A stretch of DNA of 9,965 bases, taken from assembly GCA_003527885.1 (NCBI GenBank), contig DPWB01000309.1, forward strand, positions 1 through 9,965, in the 5' to 3' direction. The position numbers and the translations under genes were made by a program. Every line of letters begins with the position of its first letter. The stretch's first letter is position 1. This stretch comes from Candidatus Competibacteraceae bacterium. Its GTDB lineage: Bacteria; Pseudomonadota; Gammaproteobacteria; Competibacterales; Competibacteraceae. Below are positions 8,171 through 9,965 of this stretch, one piece after another. A model generated the notes under the pieces. The model was given only the letters and a program-made list of their open reading frames with translations. It ran no database searches and had not been told where the DNA came from.

Positions 8171-8183
8171 ACAAAACTTTTGT
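8171..8183. promoter_or_regulatory. Perfect 13-bp palindrome ACAAAA-C-TTTTGT in the ubiD/TRAP divergent region
   Basis: Two 6-bp arms surround a central C. It is AT-rich against a GC-rich background and lies 81 bp upstream of the TRAP small-subunit ATG and 118 bp upstream of the ubiD ATG. The size and symmetry suit a dimeric regulator's operator, but no known consensus is recognised and no regulator gene is present. The remaining parts of the 210-bp region (8054-8263), apart from the elements listed, show no gene or RNA I can name. Confidence 0.3.
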
Positions 8184-8207
8184 TCGGCCGTTGAGAATTC
8201 CGGCGTT

Positions 8208-8227
8208 GCCAGCCCGCTAAAGCTGGC
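8208..8227 (+). other. Hairpin upstream of the TRAP transporter genes
   Basis: GCCAGC (8208-8213) pairs with GCTGGC (8222-8227) around an 8-nt loop. It is followed by GTTTCCTT and then the TTGACA at 8234-8239. It lies 26 bp before the ribosome-binding site. It could be a leader hairpin, a weak terminator or a second operator half-site pair. No consensus promoter could be placed relative to it. Confidence 0.25.
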
Positions 8228-8253
8228 GTTTCCTTGACACCCCACTCCATCTC

Positions 8254-8259
8254 AGGAGG
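8254..8259 (+). promoter_or_regulatory. Ribosome-binding site of the TRAP small subunit gene
   Basis: A full AGGAGG lies 4 nt before the ATG at 8264. It rules out the in-frame TTG at 8234, which would place this site inside the coding region and has no site of its own. Confidence 0.75.
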
Positions 8260-8263
8260 CGAC

Positions 8264-8797
8264 ATGAGGTTCCTGCTCCGCCTGTCGGCGGCCATCGATG
8301 CGCTTAACAGGGCCATCGGCCGGTGGATGACGTGGCTGATTCTGCTCTGCGCGCTGGCCAGTGCACTGGCGGCGACACTGCGCTACGGCTTCGACTGGGG
8401 TTCCAACGCCCTGCTGGAAGTCCAATGGTTCATGTTCGGGCTGGTGTTCCTGTTTTGCGCGTCCTGGACATTGCAAGCGGGCGGTCACGTCCGCATCGAC
8501 ATCCTGTATTCCCGGTTGCGGCCGACGACGCAGCTCTGGATCGACATTCTGGGCGGGCTGCTGTTTCTGTTACCGGTCTGCCTGTTGATCGCTTACGATT
8601 CCTGGAATTTCTTCCTGATCGCTTACCAAACCCGTGAAGCTTCGCCGAATCCCGGCGGGCTGGCTTGGTGGCCGATGAAGCTGGCGATCCCGGTGGCTTT
8701 TGTCTTGCTCAGCCTGCAAGGCGTATCCGAGATCATCAAGAGCGCCGCCGCGCTGACCGGTCATCGGGAGATGCCCGAGTTCCGGGGAGGACACTGA
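8264..8797 (+). CDS. TRAP transporter small permease subunit (DctQ type)
   Basis: The small integral membrane subunit of a tripartite ATP-independent periplasmic transporter, which imports carboxylates or related compounds with Na+ using a periplasmic binding protein. The 177 residues hold four hydrophobic helices at about 22-40, 53-70, 91-112 and 139-158, the expected DctQ topology. Family marks include GGHVRIDIL at 73-81, after helix 2, and the WWPMKLAIP segment at 135-143, at the start of helix 4. The latter is common in the mannitol/chloroaromatic-type subgroup. The start at 8264 is set by AGGAGG just upstream. The large subunit begins one base after the stop. The substrate cannot be told from this subunit, and no binding-protein gene precedes it. 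Confidence 0.93.
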   Translation: MRFLLRLSAAIDALNRAIGRWMTWLILLCALASALAATLRYGFDWGSNALLEVQWFMFGLVFLFCASWTLQAGGHVRIDILYSRLRPTTQLWIDILGGLLFLLPVCLLIAYDSWNFFLIAYQTREASPNPGGLAWWPMKLAIPVAFVLLSLQGVSEIIKSAAALTGHREMPEFRGGH

Positions 8798-8798
8798 C

Positions 8799-9965
8799 AT
8801 GGCCGAGTTCCTCATCGCCTACATGGCGCCGATCATGTTCTCGGCGCTGGTGGTTTTCCTGTTGCTCGGCTATCCGGTGGCGTTTTCGCTGGCGGCGGTC
8901 GGCATGGCTTTCGGCCTGCTCGGTATCGAACTCGGCCTGCTGACGCCGAACTTGTTGCAGGCGTTTCCCGACCGGGTGTTCGGGATCATGAAAAACGAAA
9001 TCCTGCTGGCGATTCCGTTCTTTACCTTCATGGGCTTGGTGCTGGAGCGCAGCGGCATGGCCGAGGCTTTACTCGACACCATCGGCCAGTTGTTCGGCGG
9101 CATTCGCGGCGGGTTGGCCTACGCGGTGATTCTGGTCGGCGGGCTGCTGGCGGCCACCACCGGCGTGGTGGCCGCTTCGGTCATTGCCATGGGGTTGATC
9201 TCTCTGCCGATCATGTTGCGCTACGGCTACGACAAGGCGCTGGCCTCCGGGGTGATCGCCGCCTCCGGGACATTGGCTCAGATTATTCCGCCCTCGCTAG
9301 TGCTGATCGTGCTGGCCGATGTGCTGGGGCGTTCGGTCGGCGACATGTACAAAGGCGCGTTCATCCCCGGCTTCACGCTTATGGGCTTTTATCTGGTTTG
9401 GGTGTTCGTGAATTCGGTGTTGCGCCCACACACCGTGCCGGCGCTGCCGCCGGAAGCCCGCACGCTGCGTGGCTGGGCGCTGGCGCGACGGGCGGCGGCG
9501 GCGATGGTTCCACCGCTTTTGTTGATCTTTCTAGTACTCGGCAGCATCTTCATCGGTTGGGCGACTCCGACCGAGGGCGGGGCGTTGGGCGCGGTCGGCG
9601 CGCTGGGGCTCGCTTTGGCCAAAGGGAAGCTGAATCGGACCATGCTGGTCGAGGCCATGCACAGCACCGCCAAAATCACCAGCTTCGTGATCTTCATCCT
9701 GATTGGCGCCAGCGTATTCAGCTTGGTGTTTCGGGGCGTGAACGGCGATCTGTGGGTCGAGCACTTGCTGCTGGATCTGCCGGGGGGTCAGTTGGGCTTT
9801 TTGATCGTGGTCAATCTGATGGTGTTTCTGCTGGCGTTTTTTCTGGATTTCTTCGAGATCAGCTTCATTATCCTACCGCTGCTGGCCCCGGTGGCCGACA
9901 AACTCGGCATCGACTTGGTCTGGTTTGGCATACTGCTGGGAGTGAACATGCAGACCTCGTTCATG
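8799..9965 (+). CDS. TRAP transporter large permease subunit (DctM type), 5' part
   Basis: The large transport-catalysing membrane subunit of the same TRAP system, open at the right edge with 389 codons visible. It is almost wholly hydrophobic with many helices. DctM-family blocks are present: NEILLAIPFFTFMG (66-79), ASGTLAQIIPPS (155-166), ATPTEGGALGA (255-265), FFLDFFEISFIILPL (347-361) and NMQTSFM at the cut end. The two Pro/Thr/Ser-rich blocks correspond to regions lining substrate and Na+ sites in the family. Usual lengths of about 430-460 mean some 50-70 residues are missing. A GGAGG at 8786-8790 lies 8 nt before the ATG at 8799, and the small-subunit stop is one base away, so the two are co-translated. 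The binding-protein gene, if clustered, should lie to the right. Confidence 0.95.
   Translation, partial: MAEFLIAYMAPIMFSALVVFLLLGYPVAFSLAAVGMAFGLLGIELGLLTPNLLQAFPDRVFGIMKNEILLAIPFFTFMGLVLERSGMAEALLDTIGQLFGGIRGGLAYAVILVGGLLAATTGVVAASVIAMGLISLPIMLRYGYDKALASGVIAASGTLAQIIPPSLVLIVLADVLGRSVGDMYKGAFIPGFTLMGFYLVWVFVNSVLRPHTVPALPPEARTLRGWALARRAAAAMVPPLLLIFLVLGSIFIGWATPTEGGALGAVGALGLALAKGKLNRTMLVEAMHSTAKITSFVIFILIGASVFSLVFRGVNGDLWVEHLLLDLPGGQLGFLIVVNLMVFLLAFFLDFFEISFIILPLLAPVADKLGIDLVWFGILLGVNMQTSFM

Noticed and set aside
8234..8239. Perfect TTGACA -35 box before the TRAP genes
   Set aside because: At 16-18 bp downstream there is only the ribosome-binding site and start codon region, with no -10 box, so it is probably fortuitous.
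8234..8263. TTG start extending the TRAP small subunit by ten codons
   Set aside because: No ribosome-binding site, and the AGGAGG for the ATG at 8264 would fall inside the extension.

Overview
The window is a GC-rich, tightly packed chromosomal segment made almost entirely of housekeeping genes. Gene content and order (argH divergent from hemC-hemD-hemX-hemY, plus ubiD beside a flavin reductase) fit a gammaproteobacterium that makes tetrapyrroles and ubiquinone. The genus cannot be fixed from the sequence; an environmental lineage related to Chromatiales/Thiotrichales or Competibacteraceae is only a guess. Both edges cut genes: argH on the left and a TRAP transporter large subunit on the right.

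Layout: (1) 1-973, minus strand, the N-terminal two thirds of argH (argininosuccinate lyase). (2) A 49-bp divergent gap. (3) 1023-5424, plus strand, a compact operon hemC-hemD-hemX-hemY with a 12-nt gap, a 4-nt overlap and a 1-nt overlap between successive genes. HemC polymerises porphobilinogen into hydroxymethylbilane and HemD closes it to uroporphyrinogen III. HemX and HemY are inner-membrane proteins linked to the pathway without an assigned reaction. (4) A short convergent gap with two GC-rich hairpins. (5) 5502-8053, minus strand, ubiD (polyprenyl-4-hydroxybenzoate decarboxylase) followed by a reductase with an N-terminal [2Fe-2S] ferredoxin domain joined to a Fre-like FAD/NAD(P)H module. 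(6) A 210-bp divergent intergenic region with a good extended -10 element for ubiD and two inverted repeats in front of the next operon. (7) 8264-9965, plus strand, the small (DctQ-type) and large (DctM-type) membrane subunits of a TRAP transporter; its solute-binding protein is not in the window.

All eight genes read as intact over the part seen, with catalytic residues in place. I found no tRNA, rRNA, CRISPR array, insertion sequence, phage gene or other sign of a mobile or novel system. The points most worth a second look are the ubiD-reductase pairing, the non-enzymatic nature of HemX, and the palindromes upstream of the TRAP genes.
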